Origin: Actinomycetes bacterium
GTDB lineage: Bacteria; Actinomycetota; Acidimicrobiia; Acidimicrobiales; RAAP-2
NCBI GenBank assembly: GCA_021791615.1
Contig: JAJYWG010000060.1
Location: 1 to 5,975 of the forward strand
Direction of reading: 5' to 3'
Length of the DNA: 5,975 bases
Below, piece by piece: positions 5,201 to 5,975 of this stretch (positions are counted from its first letter, which is position 1; each line of letters opens with the position of its first letter). The position numbers were made by a program, and so were the translations under genes. Below the pieces are notes generated by a model. That model searched no databases and was not told the DNA's origin. It saw only the letters and a list, made by a program, of their open reading frames with translations.

Positions 5201-5259
5201 AGGGCGGGCCGGAGAAACCCACCAGCCGAGAGGCCGGCAGGGCGCTCCGGTCCGACCCT
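5201..5259 (+). ncRNA. Group II intron domain VI with bulged branch-point A
   Basis: A5201-A5213 pairs with T5246-T5259 in 13 pairs (one G-U), interrupted only by an unpaired A at 5255. With the intron ending at C5261 this A is at position -7, where the lariat branch point belongs (7 or 8 nt from the 3' splice site). The loop 5214-5245 may carry further small stems. Confidence 0.85.
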
Positions 5260-5261
5260 AC

Positions 5262-5879
5262 ACGAAGCTGAAGGGCCCCAAGCGTGGTGAGTACTACGAC
5301 CTCTACGTCGTCTTGGACATCTTCAGCCGCTACGTGGTCGCCTGGTGCGTGGCGCCGAGCGAGTCGGGCGAGCTGGCGAAGGAGCTCATCGCCGACGCCG
5401 TTCTCCGCCACCAGGTCCCCCCGGGCCAGCTCACGATCCACGCGGATCGGGGGAGCTCCATGACCTCGAACCCGGTCACCGAGCTGCTCACGTTCTTGGG
5501 CATCGGCCGCAGCCATTCCCGTCCGCACGTGAGCAACGACAACCCCTACTCCGAAAGCCAGTTCAAGACCTTGAAGTACTGCCCGACGTTCCCCGAGCGC
5601 TTCGGCTGCATCCACGACGCCCGGGCGTTCTGCGAGCAGTTCTTCGACTACTACTGCCACGAGCACCGCCATTCGGGCATCGGCTACCACACGCCGGCGT
5701 CCGTGCACTACGGCACCGCCGCCGAGGTGCGGGCCCGACGGGCAGAGACCCTCGAGCTCGCCTACGCGGCCAACCCAGCCCGGTTCCGCCACCGCCGGCC
5801 CGAGCCGCCGAAGCTTCCCACCATCGCCTGGATCAACGAACCCGCCACCGCAGAGGAGGCTCCACAGAAGGCGTCGTAA
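5262..5879 (+). CDS. IS3-family transposase OrfB, 3' exon (catalytic core, rve domain)
   Basis: Continues the 5' exon after intron removal: TKLKGPKRGEYYDLYVVLD, then IFSRYVVAWCVAPSESGELA. It holds the second catalytic Asp in IHADRGSSM (codon 5445-5447) and the Glu in NPYSESQFKTLKY (codon 5553-5555), 35 residues apart as in the DD(35)E signature. The end has HEHRHSGIGYHTPASVHYG and PTIAWINEP, typical of this IS3 subgroup, and a TAA stop. With the first Asp in the exon before the intron, the catalytic triad is complete only in spliced mRNA. An in-frame TTG at 5310-5312 could be called as a start by software, but there is no ribosome binding site and the protein would lack the first Asp, so independent function is unlikely. 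Confidence 0.9.
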   Translation, partial: TKLKGPKRGEYYDLYVVLDIFSRYVVAWCVAPSESGELAKELIADAVLRHQVPPGQLTIHADRGSSMTSNPVTELLTFLGIGRSHSRPHVSNDNPYSESQFKTLKYCPTFPERFGCIHDARAFCEQFFDYYCHEHRHSGIGYHTPASVHYGTAAEVRARRAETLELAYAANPARFRHRRPEPPKLPTIAWINEPATAEEAPQKAS

Positions 5880-5885
5880 GTAAGC

Positions 5886-5903
5886 GTCTCAAATCGCTTG
5901 ACA
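5886..5903 (-). repeat. Right terminal inverted repeat of the IS3 element
   Basis: On the minus strand it reads TGTCA, 7 nt, TGAGAC, mirroring the left end. On the plus strand the segment also forms AAGCG-8 nt-CGCTT (5882-5899). It begins 6 nt after the orfB stop, a normal distance for IS3 elements. Confidence 0.45.
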
Positions 5904-5975
5904 GCTTCCGGAGCGCCTTGTAGAGGCTGCCGTGGGAGCGGGTGAACTCGGCCTCGAGGCTGAGCGCGGGGACCG
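5904..5975 (-). pseudogene. Fragment of an IS701-type transposase gene interrupted by the IS3 element
   Basis: The minus strand from the right edge reads without stop VPALSLEAEFTRSHGSLYKA followed by LRK (5973-5905). The segment LSLEAEFTRSHGSLYKAL matches, from memory, the N-terminal region of actinobacterial IS701-like DDE transposases, where LSLxPEFxRxHGxLYxAL is conserved and followed by a KGRID-like stretch. The expected continuation is missing: the frame runs straight into the IS3 right end. No matching remainder is visible beyond the left IS end, so the flanks are probably not the two halves of one simple insertion. Only 23 codons are visible; the family call is tentative. Confidence 0.45.

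Larger units (their letters stand above)
3128..5261 (+). mobile_element. Group II intron (2134 nt) with its own reverse transcriptase
   Basis: A self-splicing retroelement inserted in the sense orientation in orfB. Domain I carries EBS2 (3364-3369) and EBS1 (3438-3443, in a 9-nt loop closed by a 6-bp stem). The maturase ORF (3725-5155) sits in domain IV, domain V is at 5165-5198 and domain VI at 5201-5259. Removing exactly 3128-5261 joins ATC to ACG and restores the conserved WSWDITKLKGP of IS3 OrfB. The 3' end is AC, as expected. The canonical start GTGCG occurs at 3153, leaving a 25-nt 5' extension. The presence of EBS2 and the 34-nt domain V argue against class IIC. The IEP and RNA look complete, so the intron may be active. 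Confidence 0.88.
2223..5903 (+). mobile_element. IS3-family insertion sequence carrying a group II intron
   Basis: The element comprises orfA and a split orfB of the IS3 family. Its ends are placed by imperfect terminal inverted repeats: TGTCA-8 nt-TGAGAC at 2223-2241 and, reversed, TGTCA-7 nt-TGAGAC at 5903-5886. Without the intron it would be about 1.55 kb, in the family's range of roughly 1.2-1.6 kb. No clear 3-5 bp target duplication is visible, so the exact ends are uncertain, and rearrangement at the left end is possible. OrfB is damaged, so the copy is unlikely to move by itself. Confidence 0.65.

Overview
This is high-GC DNA (G/C-rich third codon positions, GTG starts, mostly TGA stops), most like an actinobacterium or a metagenomic relative. 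No gene here fixes the genus. There are no rRNA or tRNA genes and no CRISPR array. The window has an ordinary-looking left part (1-2190) and a nested block of mobile DNA (about 2220 to the right end).

Left part: a minus-strand gene fragment runs off the left edge (1-66). Divergent from it is a VOC/glyoxalase-fold gene (113-571). Next is an odd 292-codon gene (723-1601) that joins a YCII/DGPF domain to what looks like the C-terminal tail of an adenine-specific DNA methyltransferase. Its well-placed ribosome binding site serves an ATG-AAG-TAG mini-ORF immediately upstream, so the expected third codon (Tyr) appears to have become a stop. Then comes a tight DUF4160-DUF2442 pair sharing an ATGA overlap (1651-2168).

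Right part: an IS3-family element (about 2223-5903) has orfA (2293-2727), a -1 frameshift signal (slippery heptamer, 6-nt spacer, 12-bp stem) and orfB. OrfB carries an in-frame TAG and a frameshift near its start. It is split, exactly after the codons for its first catalytic Asp and the following Ile, by a group II intron (3128-5261) that encodes a 476-aa reverse transcriptase/maturase without an HNH endonuclease. Beyond the right end of the IS, a minus-strand reading frame resembling an IS701-type transposase reads up to and across the junction. The layout is therefore intron inside IS3, apparently inside another transposase gene.

The most unusual signal is the 5' end of the intron. EBS1 and EBS2 in domain I pair perfectly, 6+6 nt, with the exon ending at 3127, and joining 3127 to 5262 restores the transposase frame. 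The canonical intron start GTGCG, however, lies 25 nt further on, at 3153. Those 25 nt contain a perfect 7-bp hairpin and appear to be a 5'-terminal extension of the intron. Domain VI keeps a bulged A seven positions from the 3' splice site. In mitochondrial rRNA introns such 5' extensions have been linked to loss of the branch point, so the combination here deserves a close look.
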